28,683 nucleotides of DNA from CAZPMT01 sp964587655 (GTDB taxonomy: Bacteria; Hydrogenedentota; Hydrogenedentia; Hydrogenedentales; SLHB01), in assembly GCA_964587655.1 (NCBI GenBank), contig CAZPMT010000065.1, positions 1-28,683 on the forward strand, given 5' to 3'. A program made the translations under genes and the position numbers. The notes under the pieces were generated by a model. That model was not told where the DNA came from. It searched no databases and worked only from the letters and a program-made list of their open reading frames with translations. Below, in pieces: positions 1-8,228 of this stretch. The number at the start of each line of letters is the position of its first letter. Positions within the stretch are counted from its first letter, which is position 1.

Positions 1-1113
1 CCTGAACAACTCGACCATAGTCTCGTTACACACCCGCACATCATAGCCGCAATGGCCCGTCGAGAGCCCATCCGGGTTCCAAGACACGTAAAACGCCGTG
101 ATGGGGCGCGCCACGTTGTCTCTCGTCGTGATAATCGCAAAGACTTCCTCTCCGGGAAGCTCGGCGGTCGAATGCGGTTGGATCTGACGCGTGAATAGAA
201 CGTAGGCCTCTTGGTCCGGGACGATCGCTTCGGCCCATTGCATCACGCCGGCCGCGTCAACCTTGGCCGGCGCCAAGTGGGTCTTCCCGGACCTCACCGC
301 GACCTGTTCTCCAGGCTGCAATTCACTTCGAGTCACGTCGTTTTCGAGCTGTATCTTGCCCGTCTTCAACGTAACGAGCGCCTTCTCGCTGTCGACCGCG
401 ATCTCGAACTCGGTCCCCAGCACCGTGATAGTGCTGAAGGGCGTATTCACGACGAACGGACGCGCGTCCTTCGCAACATTAAAGCTTACCCGGCCGGTAT
501 CAATGCTAAATCCCCGATCGTCGAACACGCGGACCCGCGAATTCTCATCCACTTTCAACTGCGTCGGCCCTCGCAACGAAAGCATCAGCCGCGCGCCCGG
601 CCCGGTTTCGTAACGCGAACCACAGGATATCAGGCTCTTGACCGCTGACCCAGCCGCACCACCGCTATAGCTCGCCGCGCTCGTGACCGTTCCCTTACTA
701 TGAGTGATTATTCCGACAACTCCTGCCCCAGTCTCCGGCGCTTTCGGCCATGCAAAGTAGATGGGAATCGCCAGGCAGAGCAGAATCAGCGCGGCCACCG
801 CCGGCACAAGCGTCGCCCACCAAGCACGACGGCCGGACGGGGTCTTCGCCCGCCAATTCACGCCCTCCACGTCGATTCGAAGCGGTTCCATCTCCGGCAA
901 GTGCTCCATTACCCTTTGCCCCAACTCCCGCCCGAGGCGGTACGGTTCAAAGGTCTCAAAGAGCATTGCCGAGGTCCGCTGCTGGCGGCGCAACATGGAG
1001 GCGCAGGCGGCGCATTCGGCCAAGTGCTGGTCGATAATAACGCCTTCCGCGAGCCCAAGCTCGCCGTCGATCTTGGCCTGAAGCATCGACTCTATTTGCT
1101 TACAGGTCGCCAA
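1..1113 (-). CDS. Zinc-finger anti-sigma factor with FecR-like domain (partial, 3' end off window)
   Basis: An open frame of 371 codons runs to the left edge without a stop. I place the start at a TTG (1113) because an AAGGAG ribosome site lies 5 nt upstream; this start lies inside the end of the sigma-factor gene (22-bp overlap), which suggests translational coupling. Residues 4-37 hold Cys4 and an H30-x3-C34-x2-C37 motif, the signature of zinc-binding anti-sigma domains. A single membrane segment lies at about residues 98-121. Residues about 130-260 look like a FecR domain (positions such as YETGPGARL, VLGTEFEI, LQPGEQV). Likely role: membrane-anchored partner holding the adjacent ECF sigma factor inactive, with the FecR-like part outside the cytoplasm. 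The C-terminal function cannot be judged because it is cut by the window. Confidence 0.85.
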   Translation of the reverse strand, partial: MATCKQIESMLQAKIDGELGLAEGVIIDQHLAECAACASMLRRQQRTSAMLFETFEPYRLGRELGQRVMEHLPEMEPLRIDVEGVNWRAKTPSGRRAWWATLVPAVAALILLCLAIPIYFAWPKAPETGAGVVGIITHSKGTVTSAASYSGGAAGSAVKSLISCGSRYETGPGARLMLSLRGPTQLKVDENSRVRVFDDRGFSIDTGRVSFNVAKDARPFVVNTPFSTITVLGTEFEIAVDSEKALVTLKTGKIQLENDVTRSELQPGEQVAVRSGKTHLAPAKVDAAGVMQWAEAIVPDQEAYVLFTRQIQPHSTAELPGEEVFAIITTRDNVARPITAFYVSWNPDGLSTGHCGYDVRVCNETMVELFR

Positions 1114-1682
1114 CGTATCTCTCCTTCTTCCTCGTCAACATCAGCCAATAAATCCCTCAACTGACGTCCCGCCCGCTGAAGTATTCCCCGGATTTCATCC
1201 CGGGTCTCACCCGTAAAGACGGTTATTTCGTCATAACTCAACTCTTGAAGGTACCGCAATATCACCGGTAGCCGATACCGTTCCGGCAAAGAATCAACTG
1301 CCCGCTGGACGCGCTCGAATCGCTCGTCCCGTTCCAGGTTTCCTCTTGGTCCCTCTCGGGCGTCCTCGATGCTCATCGGTCTGCGATGTGGCAGCGGCGT
1401 TTCCGTCAGGAGGCGCCGCTGGTGCCGGCGAAGCCAGTTGCTGGCCGTCCGACACGTGATCCCCTTGAGCCACGGGCCGAACTTCTCGGCCTCCTTCAGC
1501 GAGGGAAGGCTTCGGTAGGCCGCCATAAAGGCTTCCTGGGCAACATCTTCCGCAGCCCCGTACCTGCCCGCGTAGTAAAAGGCCGTCGAGTAGACCGCCC
1601 CTTGATACCGCCGGATCAGGTCTCCGTAAGCTTCGGTGTCGCCTTCGAGGCACCGGAAAACCAACTGCGCATCGTCCTGCAT
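1092..1682 (-). CDS. ECF-family RNA polymerase sigma factor
   Basis: A 196-residue protein of normal size for an ECF sigma factor. Region 2 is at about residues 21-60 (DLIRRYQGAVYSTAFYYAG, then EDVAQEAFMAAYRSL, the core-binding and -10 recognition part). Region 4 is at about 127-180 (SLPERYRLPVILRYLQELSY, then a helix-turn-helix). The ATG is preceded by GGAAGGAG at ideal spacing. The next gene overlaps its 3' end and encodes a zinc-finger anti-sigma protein, so the two form a regulator/antagonist pair. Its target promoters are not evident here. The gene follows manA by 122 bp and may have its own promoter in that gap. Confidence 0.93.
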   Translation of the reverse strand: MQDDAQLVFRCLEGDTEAYGDLIRRYQGAVYSTAFYYAGRYGAAEDVAQEAFMAAYRSLPSLKEAEKFGPWLKGITCRTASNWLRRHQRRLLTETPLPHRRPMSIEDAREGPRGNLERDERFERVQRAVDSLPERYRLPVILRYLQELSYDEITVFTGETRDEIRGILQRAGRQLRDLLADVDEEEGEIRWRPVSK

Positions 1683-1804
1683 ACGCGCTCCTTCCCCAAA
1701 TCAAGGTCTGGTTTCCGTGCATGGATTCAACTTTCTATGTATTAAGTGGCCATGCGGCGGGCCGCAGGCTCAAAGTGCTCCAATATGGAACTTGGGCGAC
1801 CGCC

Positions 1805-2860
1805 CTAACGTTCGGGAACGTAGTAGTCGAGCAGCAGTCCTTTCCCCCTCGCAACGAAGCTCGCCACGCTCCCTGGCACAAGCAACGCCTGTCCAGGACC
1901 CACAAGTGTCTCCTCGTCGCCCATGGAAAACCTCAAGGCGCCAGCGGTGACCAAGACGATGTGGAAAGTCTCCCCCGCCACCGTCCGTTCCCAGGCGTCG
2001 CACACGCGGACCAACTCGGCGGCGAAATGCGGGCAACTCGCTAAGAGCGCGCGGGTCGAAACGCCGTCCGCAAGTGTGGAAGCGGCGTCCTCGCCGCTTT
2101 CCAAACGCGACGGGGACGTCGCGTCTACAGCACGCCAAGGCGGCGGCACGACGCCCTCGTGGGAGGAACCGAAGTGGATGGCGTGGGCCGCCTTCTCGAT
2201 GTGCAGCAGGCGGGGTTTGCCTGAAGCGTCGGAGCGCCGCCAGTCATAGAGACGGTACGTGATGTCGCTGTTCTGCTGGATCTCGGCGAGAACGACGCCC
2301 GCGCCGATGGCATGGACCGTCCCGGCGGGAACGAACACCGACGTCCCTTCCGTCGCCTCGAAACGTTTCATGAGGCGCTCGATCGAACCGTCGTCGACCG
2401 CCTTCATTAAGACGTCGGGCGTAACTTCAGGCCGCAGGCCGCAGATCAGTTCACTGCCCGTGTCCGCCTGGAGGACGTGCCACATTTCCGTCTTGCCCGC
2501 GTCGGGCTCGCCGAGTTCCGCAGCACAGGCATCGTCGGGATGCACCTGGACGGACAGGACTTCTTTGGCATCGAGTATCTTGAGGAGCAACGGGAAACGC
2601 CCGTGAACGGTCACGCGTGGCCTTGCCCCCAGGAGGCCGGCGGGATTCTCTTCGAGAAGGATCCGCAGGGTCTTCCCTTGATGCGCACCCTCGGCGACCA
2701 CGCCCTCGTGTTGCGGGTGGTCCGCTATCAGCCAGGCTTCCCCGATAGGCGTGTCGCGCGGGATACGCTTGCCGTACAGCGTCCGTAGTTTTTCGCCGCC
2801 CCAGATCCGCTCGAAGTAGGCCTCTTCGAACCGCAGCAGTCCTATCGCGTTCCCGGCCAC
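1805..2860 (-). CDS. manA: Mannose-6-phosphate isomerase, class I
   Basis: A 351-residue enzyme interconverting mannose 6-phosphate and fructose 6-phosphate in the cytoplasm, supplying mannose for glycans. The expected zinc ligands are visible: Gln105 and His107 in SVQVHPDD, Glu125 in KTEMW and His183 in GTVHAIG. The catalytic-arginine region TYRLYDWRR is at about 201-209. The start is GTG with an AGGG site 6 nt upstream, 9 bp after the stop of the metallo-hydrolase gene, so the two are probably co-transcribed. Residues about 246-260, between the catalytic cupin and the C-terminal domain, are encoded by two adjacent palindromes (see repeat at 2080-2124) and look like an added linker. Length is slightly above short bacterial class I enzymes (about 315 residues). 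Confidence 0.93.
   Translation of the reverse strand: MAGNAIGLLRFEEAYFERIWGGEKLRTLYGKRIPRDTPIGEAWLIADHPQHEGVVAEGAHQGKTLRILLEENPAGLLGARPRVTVHGRFPLLLKILDAKEVLSVQVHPDDACAAELGEPDAGKTEMWHVLQADTGSELICGLRPEVTPDVLMKAVDDGSIERLMKRFEATEGTSVFVPAGTVHAIGAGVVLAEIQQNSDITYRLYDWRRSDASGKPRLLHIEKAAHAIHFGSSHEGVVPPPWRAVDATSPSRLESGEDAASTLADGVSTRALLASCPHFAAELVRVCDAWERTVAGETFHIVLVTAGALRFSMGDEETLVGPGQALLVPGSVASFVARGKGLLLDYYVPER
2080..2124. repeat. Twin 20-bp palindromes inside manA
   Basis: Two palindromes lie side by side, separated by 5 bp. Positions 2080-2099 have 8-bp arms AAGCGGCG/CGCCGCTT around TCCT. Positions 2105-2124 have 8-bp arms ACGCGACG/CGTCGCGT around GGGA. The 16-bp core GCGGCGTCCTCGCCGC of the first is identical to the core of the inverted repeat at 8129-8228. 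Both are read in frame in manA, giving residues around SPSRLESGEDAAS. This resembles a short palindromic element inserted into a coding region, but chance GC-rich palindromes cannot be excluded. Confidence 0.6.
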
Positions 2861-2869
2861 GTCGTTCCC

Positions 2870-3844
2870 TCACGCTTTGCACGCCGTCAACCGATAGTAG
2901 ACCACACCATCCCGGTCCTCGGCAACCGCCTGGCCGCGCTCCTCGATAAGCTCGATATGTCCCACGGCCACGCTCAATCCCAGGTTGAGCATTCTCAGGT
3001 CGAGCTTAGGGAACAGCCGCTTCATGACCTCATAAGGCGTCAGGACCCGCCCTTCGAGCATCGATAGCACCTGGGCGGTGCGCCGCTCTTGCCGTTCAAA
3101 CAGATTATCGATGACCCGGTGATGGTTTACGAAGGGTTCCCCGTGCCCAGGGTAGCAGACCTCGATATCGAGAGCGTAGGTCCGCCTCAACGACTGCTGG
3201 TACTCAATGAGGCTCTTGCGGCGGTCTTGCCCTGGCCGGGGCTTTCGGAGGAGCGGATTCGGACTGACGTTCCGCAGCACGTGATCGCCGGTGAACGCGA
3301 CACGCCGGTGCGGGTCGTAGTAGAGGACGTCGGCCGCCGAATGCCCGGGTACATAACAGGCGATGAACCCCGCAACGTTCTCGCAATCCGACACCGCGTA
3401 TTGGATGTCGACCTGGCTGGCGAGGGCCCTGAAACCCGAACGCTCCGCGAGCACCCGCCGAATGCTCTCCTCCGGCACACCGAAACGATGCATGATTCCG
3501 TTGAGAAACTCGAGGTTTTCGTCCACACCTTCCTGGTAGGCGCGATACTGCTCGACAACATACGGATGGGCGTACACCTCCGCCCCGGATTCCGCCACGA
3601 TCTCCGCAAGAAGACCGATGTGGTCCAAGTGCCCGTGCGTCAGCAGCACCCGCCCGATGTCGCTCAACCTCAACCCGTTTTCCTGCAACTGCGCCGTCAG
3701 CCGCTCGTACGCGTCAGGCACTTTCGCGCCGGCGTCAACGAGCAAAGGGACATCGTCCTTCACAAGGAACACGTTCGCCGGGCCCACTGGAAAAAGCGTG
3801 GGCAGCGGAATCCGGACGATTTCCGAATGGGGGTTCAGCGTCAC
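2870..3844 (-). CDS. Metallo-beta-lactamase-fold hydrolase with C-terminal winged helix
   Basis: A 324-residue cytoplasmic hydrolase. The metal site is complete: H70-x-H72-x-D74-H75 (THGHLDHIG), His168 (VPGHS), Asp187 (FTGDH) and His234 (YPGHGEPF). Residues about 250-322 look like the small winged-helix region found after the hydrolase domain in the LACTB2-like/BLACT_WH group. I chose the GTG at 3844 because it forms a GTGA overlap with the stop of the prepilin peptidase gene; a longer reading from 4093 would sit entirely inside that gene. The substrate is unknown: members hydrolyse thioesters, nucleic acids or small metabolites. It lies between pilD-like and manA genes in one apparent operon. 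Confidence 0.88.
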   Translation of the reverse strand: MTLNPHSEIVRIPLPTLFPVGPANVFLVKDDVPLLVDAGAKVPDAYERLTAQLQENGLRLSDIGRVLLTHGHLDHIGLLAEIVAESGAEVYAHPYVVEQYRAYQEGVDENLEFLNGIMHRFGVPEESIRRVLAERSGFRALASQVDIQYAVSDCENVAGFIACYVPGHSAADVLYYDPHRRVAFTGDHVLRNVSPNPLLRKPRPGQDRRKSLIEYQQSLRRTYALDIEVCYPGHGEPFVNHHRVIDNLFERQERRTAQVLSMLEGRVLTPYEVMKRLFPKLDLRMLNLGLSVAVGHIELIEERGQAVAEDRDGVVYYRLTACKA

Positions 3845-4716
3845 AGCAGCGGCGATCCCGGGCCCGTATCGGGCGCGTGCAGGAAGTTCGCGTACGCCGC
3901 GATCATCCATTCCCCGAAGAAGAGATACAACAGTCCCGCCAGCGCGAGGTAGGGACCGAACGGCAGATAGTGGCCCCCTTGCGGCGCCCCTTCGGTCTGC
4001 GGCCCCGTCCGTTTCTGGATCACGAGGAGCGTCACGCCGATTACGCTGCCGATCAACGACGCGATCATGATGATAATGAAGATGCTCTTCCACCCAAGGA
4101 ACGCCCCAAGCATGGCCAGCAGCTTAACGTCTCCAAAGCCCATGCCGCGCTTCTTGGCCACGAGCACGGTCAGCTTGTCGAGGCCGTACAAGATCCCGCC
4201 GCCGAGCACCACCCCGATCATGGCGTCGAAGACGTCGTGAACAATGAAACCCGTCGCGGGAACAAACATCCCCACCAACCCGCACGCGACCCCGATCGGA
4301 ATCCCGGGCAGCGTTACCTCGTTCGGGATCGTCCAGTCCGCGAGATCCACGAACGTGACAAGTATCAAACCCGCGACAAGCGCCATGTACACCGGCGTCG
4401 CCGCCACCATGCCGAACCGCCAGTACACGCAGACAAACAGCGCCCCCGTGATGGCCTCCACTAAGGGATACTGCCAACTGATCGTCTCGCCGCAATACCG
4501 GCATTTCGCCCCGAGCGCGAGCCAACTCACGATCGGCACATTGTCGTACCAGGCGATGCCGTTCCCGCACTTTGGACACTTCGACCTCGGACGAACCACC
4601 GACTCATTCCGCGGCAGACGGTAGATGCACACGTTCAGGAAACTCCCGACCATGCACCCCACCACCAAAGACAATATCAGAAGAAACGTATTAAGCGCTT
4701 CGAGGTTTGCTTCCAC
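3841..4716 (-). CDS. Prepilin peptidase / N-methyltransferase (type IV leader peptidase)
   Basis: A 291-residue multi-pass membrane protein that cleaves the leader of type IV pilins or type II secretion pseudopilins and methylates the new N-terminus. The N-terminal cytoplasmic domain has the four zinc cysteines in two CxxC pairs (C47/C50, C72/C75) typical of the bifunctional form. Two catalytic aspartates of the GxGD-type protease are visible: Asp124 in FVDLADWTIPN and Asp196 in GMGFGDVKL. About seven or eight hydrophobic segments follow. The start is GTG with AGGG 6 nt upstream. No pilin or secretion genes are nearby, so its substrates are encoded elsewhere; proteins with pseudopilin-like ends such as the one at 12495 hint at such systems but that is only suggestive. 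Confidence 0.94.
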   Translation of the reverse strand: MEANLEALNTFLLILSLVVGCMVGSFLNVCIYRLPRNESVVRPRSKCPKCGNGIAWYDNVPIVSWLALGAKCRYCGETISWQYPLVEAITGALFVCVYWRFGMVAATPVYMALVAGLILVTFVDLADWTIPNEVTLPGIPIGVACGLVGMFVPATGFIVHDVFDAMIGVVLGGGILYGLDKLTVLVAKKRGMGFGDVKLLAMLGAFLGWKSIFIIIMIASLIGSVIGVTLLVIQKRTGPQTEGAPQGGHYLPFGPYLALAGLLYLFFGEWMIAAYANFLHAPDTGPGSPLL

Positions 4717-4757
4717 GCGTATCCCTGCTCCGCTTCACTTTCCCGTCGACACAATTC

Positions 4758-5165
4758 TCAACCTGCCATATCGGAAAGCAGATGGTTTCTTACCGCGTGC
4801 ACGAAGTGCACGGCCTTGTGATAAAGAACCTCCGCCCTCTCACGCGGCATCGGCTTCACCGTCCGATAATCCGATTCCTGTCGGAATTCGAAAACATTGT
4901 GAAGGTCAGCCGACATCTCTTTCGCAAAGACGCCTTTGAGCACGAACTCCGTGTCAAATAGGCTTATGACTCCCGTGTGCTTGCGCGGGGCTCGGCCAAC
5001 ACTCTGCAGCGCGGCCAGCGTCGCATAGAACATCGCGTAGTATGCGCGATTGACGACACTGTTCATTGTACCATTCCCGTCCAGGAGGCATTTAGCATCG
5101 GCCAAGACGCCTTCAGCCTGGTCCAGGCGCAGTCTGACCAGTTCCACTACGTCTTCCCTGCTCAC
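4758..5165 (-). CDS. HEPN-domain protein, partner of MNT nucleotidyltransferase
   Basis: A 135-residue all-helical protein with the HEPN pattern NRAYYAMFYATLAAL at about residues 36-50 and a C-terminal helix pair around HKAVHFVHAVRNHL. It starts with GTG, overlapping the nucleotidyltransferase stop by 4 bp (GTGA), the usual arrangement of HEPN/MNT two-gene modules. In known pairs the HEPN protein can be an RNase toxin and the MNT protein neutralises it by nucleotidylation. I do not see the R-x4-6-H catalytic motif in its classic place, so this member may be an inactive or accessory HEPN. The gene ends 41 bp before the prepilin peptidase start. Confidence 0.85.
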   Translation of the reverse strand: MSREDVVELVRLRLDQAEGVLADAKCLLDGNGTMNSVVNRAYYAMFYATLAALQSVGRAPRKHTGVISLFDTEFVLKGVFAKEMSADLHNVFEFRQESDYRTVKPMPRERAEVLYHKAVHFVHAVRNHLLSDMAG

Positions 5166-5482
5166 ACTGGAATCCCTTCGGCCATAACGGATTGAACGAA
5201 CAAAGAAGAACGCTCAGGGCCGTTCTCCCATTCGTACCGGCTGAACACCACCGGCGCCACGACAACCCCGTGTTCGAATCCGGCCTCCCAGGCGCAACGA
5301 CTTATGTAATCGCGCAGTTCCCAATCCCATTCTGTGTCCAAAACCACAACAACATCCATGTCGGATTCCGGATCGGCGTCTCCACGGGCACGAGACCCGA
5401 AGAGAATAAGCCTGGATACGGGCACACGCCTCTGCAAGAGGCTTCTGAATCTTTCCAGTATGTCACTCTCAAGTTCTTGCAT
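5162..5482 (-). CDS. MNT-type minimal nucleotidyltransferase
   Basis: A 106-residue protein of the DNA polymerase beta superfamily, minimal type. The signature GSRARGDADPESDMDVVVV is near residues 30-48, giving the GS motif and the two metal-binding aspartates (DMD), with a likely third carboxylate further on. The start shown is the ATG at 5482; a TTG at 5503 would add seven residues and neither has a strong ribosome site. Paired with the overlapping HEPN gene, it is probably the antitoxin or modifying half of a HEPN/MNT module. A pairing of this kind is common in accessory DNA and may have been gained by transfer. Confidence 0.87.
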   Translation of the reverse strand: MQELESDILERFRSLLQRRVPVSRLILFGSRARGDADPESDMDVVVVLDTEWDWELRDYISRCAWEAGFEHGVVVAPVVFSRYEWENGPERSSLFVQSVMAEGIPV

Positions 5483-5593
5483 ATTCAGGGAACCGCCACG
5501 CAACCGTCAGGAAACCTGCTGCGCCTTCCGGAACAGTACCAGAAAGTAAGTATACACGTGGCCCCCCACACAGGCAAAACGGGCAATCGGACA

Positions 5594-5606
5594 GATCGGA
5601 CCGATC
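5594..5606. terminator. Short palindrome just after the pmbA-like gene
   Basis: GATCGG-A-CCGATC lies 7 bp beyond the stop codon of the operon's last gene, on the downstream side. It could act as a stem at the end of the transcript, but no run of T follows on the minus strand and the loop is very short, so this is weak. Confidence 0.2.
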
Positions 5607-5612
5607 AGTGCC

Positions 5613-6953
5613 CTAAGCGCCGCTGACCATGAGTTGCGATGCCAGCACGGACGGCGCGCCGTAAGCGCCGAAGAAACGCAGGTCGTTGCCCGCCGCGCGG
5701 ATTCCCTTCAGCAGGTCCTTGAGATTCCCGGCCACGGTTACGCCGCGAAACGGGCGGCCGAGGCGGCCTTGTTCGATCTCGAGGCCGGAGACGCCGAAAC
5801 TGAAATCGCCTGAGATCGGGTCGGCGGTATGCACGCCCAACGCGCCAGTCACGAAAAGTCCCGTACCCGCCATGGCGAAGAGATCCTCGGGCGAGTGCTT
5901 GCCGGCCTTCATGAAACAGTTCGAGGCGCTGACTTCCGGCACGCTGCGAAACCCGCCGCCGCGTCCGGCGTTTGCGGTCGTGCTTCGTCCCATCTTGTGC
6001 GCCGTATAACTATTCTGCAAGAACCCGCGCAGCCGTCCTTGGTCGATCAGCGCCGTGGCCTGTGCGGAAACGCCCTCCGCGTCAAACGGCATGCGGTTCA
6101 ATCCCTCATCGAGGTCGTTCTGATCGACAACCGTGACGTGCTCGGACGCGATGGCCTCATCGAGACTCCCTGCAAACAGCGATTTCCCTTTCAGAACATT
6201 GTTGGCCATGAGCGCCGGTCCGAGCACGCCCAGAAACTGCATCGTGACGAAATTCTCCAACACAACCGGCCTCGCGCCCGTGACGCAGGGCGTCCCTCCG
6301 AGACCGCGCACCGTGCGTTCCGCGCAACGCCGGACAACCCATTCCCGCCGCAGACCTGAAAACTTGCGCGCGGAATCGAACTCCCAGCCCATCTCCGGTT
6401 CGCCGCCCTTCTCGGCTGCCGCCGCCACCACGGCGCACGAGCACTGCGCGTTCCGAAACCTGCGGAAGAGTCCGCGCGAGTTCGCCATCAGGTACTCCCA
6501 CCGTGTGTCGGAGTATTCGGCCCGATCCACATGCGTAATCCGCGCGTCCGCCGCAAGGGTTTCCTCTTCGAGCCGCCGGCAAAGCTCCACCTTCTCCCCC
6601 ACCGCAATCGAACCAAAATCCTGTTCCGCCCAATCGTCGTCCGATACGTCAACCGCGCCGGGCAATACGTTGTGCTCATCCGGCTCGGTGACGAGAGCGT
6701 TCTCACACGCCGCCTTTACCGCGCGGTCGAGGCCCTCTTGAGAGGTCGTGTAGGCAAATCCCATTCGCCGGTCGGAAGTGAACACACGCACACCAACACC
6801 GATGGACTCGGATAGCGCAAGGGTTTCCACTTTGCCTTTGGCGACCGCGATCTCGAGACCCGTGTTCCCCGTGAGGACAATCTCCGCGTCGGTCGCGCCC
6901 TGTTCGAGCGCAGAATCCATCGCATTCTCGATACTCGCCCGTTCAAGAGACAC
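5613..6953 (-). CDS. PmbA/TldE-like protein of the TldD/PmbA family
   Basis: A protein of about 446 residues matching TldD/PmbA family architecture: an N-terminal domain with EIVLTGNTGLEIAVAKGKVETL and SIGVGVRVF, and a C-terminal domain with GPALMANNVLKGKSLF and SGDFSFGVSGLEIEQG. I see no HExxxH zinc motif, so it is the PmbA/TldE type rather than TldD. In E. coli the TldD/TldE pair degrades unfolded peptides and matures microcin B17. I prefer the GTG at 6953 because GGGGGAGG, overlapping the end of trpA, sits 8 nt upstream; the upstream ATG at 6980 has no ribosome site. Its TldD partner is not in the window. It is the last gene of the trp operon, an unexplained association. Confidence 0.85.
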   Translation of the reverse strand: MSLERASIENAMDSALEQGATDAEIVLTGNTGLEIAVAKGKVETLALSESIGVGVRVFTSDRRMGFAYTTSQEGLDRAVKAACENALVTEPDEHNVLPGAVDVSDDDWAEQDFGSIAVGEKVELCRRLEEETLAADARITHVDRAEYSDTRWEYLMANSRGLFRRFRNAQCSCAVVAAAAEKGGEPEMGWEFDSARKFSGLRREWVVRRCAERTVRGLGGTPCVTGARPVVLENFVTMQFLGVLGPALMANNVLKGKSLFAGSLDEAIASEHVTVVDQNDLDEGLNRMPFDAEGVSAQATALIDQGRLRGFLQNSYTAHKMGRSTTANAGRGGGFRSVPEVSASNCFMKAGKHSPEDLFAMAGTGLFVTGALGVHTADPISGDFSFGVSGLEIEQGRLGRPFRGVTVAGNLKDLLKGIRAAGNDLRFFGAYGAPSVLASQLMVSGA

Positions 6954-6958
6954 GAACG

Positions 6959-7765
6959 TTACCTCCCCCGTCCCTTGCATGCGTCGGCCAACGACTTGAC
7001 AAACGCGCCCACTTTAGCGGGCATTTCGTCCGTATCGCCCAGTTCGCCCACCATACGAACGATCGCGCTTCCCACGATCACGCCATCGGCATAACCCGAG
7101 ACCTGCGCGGCCTGGTCGGGCGTCGAGATGCCGAACCCGACGGCTACCGGCGTCGATGTGCACGCCTTGATTTGGTCCACCATCGATTTCACGGAAGCCG
7201 CGATATCGGCGCGCTCGCCGGTCACGCCAGTACGCGAAACGTAGTACACGAAACCGCTGCAGCTCTCGGCAATGAGCTTCACCCGATACGGCGTGCTTGT
7301 CGGCGCGATGAGGAACACCGTTGCGATGCCCTTCGCGTCGAGCAGCCGTTTGTATTCCCCTGCCTCTTCGGGCGGCAGATCCACGCAGAGGATCCCATCC
7401 ACGCCCGCATCCGCCGCGTCCGCGGCCAGGGCTTCGAGTCCGTACGCCAGGACCGGATTGAAGTACGTGAAGAGGACCAATGGTATCTGCGTGGTCGAAC
7501 GCAGCCGTTTTACTAGCGACACGATGTCGTGCAGAGAGACGTTGTGCTTCAGCGCGCGTTGCGCGGCCTCCTGATTGACGACCCCGTCCGCGACGGGATC
7601 AGAGAAAGGCACGCCAAACTCGATGACGTCCGACCCGGCTTTCTCCAGTTCGACGACAAGCTGGGCAGTCCGTTCGAGCGTAGGATCGCCCGCCGTGATA
7701 TACGGGATGAAAGCGGTCTCGCCTCGCGCCGCCAACTCCTTAAAACGCTTCTCAATTCGGTTCAT
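6959..7765 (-). CDS. trpA: Tryptophan synthase alpha subunit
   Basis: A 268-residue TIM-barrel enzyme that splits indole-3-glycerol phosphate to indole and glyceraldehyde 3-phosphate, passing indole to TrpB. Catalytic Glu49 (DVIEFGVPFSDP) and Asp60 (VADG) are visible, with the phosphate-binding SRTGVTGER loop and VGFGISTPDQ. Length is normal. The ATG is preceded by GAGG at 7 nt. The gene is separated from trpB by about 500 bp that contain a hicB-like gene and an inverted repeat, unusual because trpB and trpA are normally adjacent or overlapping. Confidence 0.97.
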   Translation of the reverse strand: MNRIEKRFKELAARGETAFIPYITAGDPTLERTAQLVVELEKAGSDVIEFGVPFSDPVADGVVNQEAAQRALKHNVSLHDIVSLVKRLRSTTQIPLVLFTYFNPVLAYGLEALAADAADAGVDGILCVDLPPEEAGEYKRLLDAKGIATVFLIAPTSTPYRVKLIAESCSGFVYYVSRTGVTGERADIAASVKSMVDQIKACTSTPVAVGFGISTPDQAAQVSGYADGVIVGSAIVRMVGELGDTDEMPAKVGAFVKSLADACKGRGR

Positions 7766-7814
7766 TCCATTTCCTCAAGGTGTAAGAGTAGGGAGAGGCT
7801 GGAAGGCCAGGGAT

Positions 7815-8015
7815 TCATGCGGGAACCGCGAACAGGTCGTCCAGTTCGGGAATGACCTCTCCGTGATCGAGACGGTCTGCAATGACGCGTAGCGCCAGAG
7901 CTTCCGCTCTGGCTATTGCCTCTTGCCGGGTCGCGCCGTAGACCATAACACCAGGAAGATCCGGGACCTCCGCGATCCACCGTCCGTCGTCTTCTCTTTC
8001 GATTTCGACCTTCAT
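7815..8015 (-). CDS. HicB-like antitoxin-type protein (orphan)
   Basis: A 66-residue protein with the HicB pattern: a degraded RNase-H-like fold with GRWIAEVPDLPGVMVYGATRQEAIARAEALALRVI. The inner ATG at 8015 is chosen because GGAGGTG lies 7 nt upstream; a start at 8033 lacks this. No HicA toxin is found on either side: only 49 bp separate it from trpA and the upstream gap holds an inverted repeat. It may therefore be a solitary regulator or the leftover of a toxin-antitoxin pair. Its position inside the trp operon means it is probably transcribed with it. Confidence 0.8.
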   Translation of the reverse strand: MKVEIEREDDGRWIAEVPDLPGVMVYGATRQEAIARAEALALRVIADRLDHGEVIPELDDLFAVPA

Positions 8016-8128
8016 GGAATTCACCTCCGACATCAGACAGTATCCGTCCGTCGGGCATTATTGTCAAGAGATCGATCCGTTCCACGATTGCGTGCAAGAG
8101 CAGATCAAACGTTTCTTAGCATTCGCGA

Positions 8129-8228
8129 GGTTTCGTGGCCGCGGCGTCCTCGCCGCGTTTCGGCGCACATACTTCTCATCAAGCGGTTCTTGCCGAAGAC
8201 GCGGCGAGGACGCCGCGGCCACGAAACC
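8129..8228. repeat. Long inverted repeat between trpB and hicB
   Basis: Left arm 8129-8164 and right arm 8192-8228 are reverse complements over about 36 bp apart from a one- to two-base difference near the inner end. Each arm contains the smaller palindrome GCGGCGTCCTCGCCGC (8141-8156) or its complement GCGGCGAGGACGCCGC (8201-8216). A 27-bp spacer separates the arms. The unit could form a large hairpin or cruciform and looks like a REP- or MITE-like element. The same 16-bp core occurs inside manA at 2082-2097. On the trp transcript it would fold between trpB and trpA. Confidence 0.8.

Noticed and set aside
3089..3952. Plus-strand open frame of 287 codons
   Set aside because: It lies opposite the metallo-hydrolase gene, whose metal motifs are complete, and shows no domain.
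7762..8097. Minus-strand open frame of 111 codons over hicB
   Set aside because: It is out of frame with the HicB-like protein, is very Arg-rich, and has no recognisable pattern. The HicB frame has a strong ribosome site.
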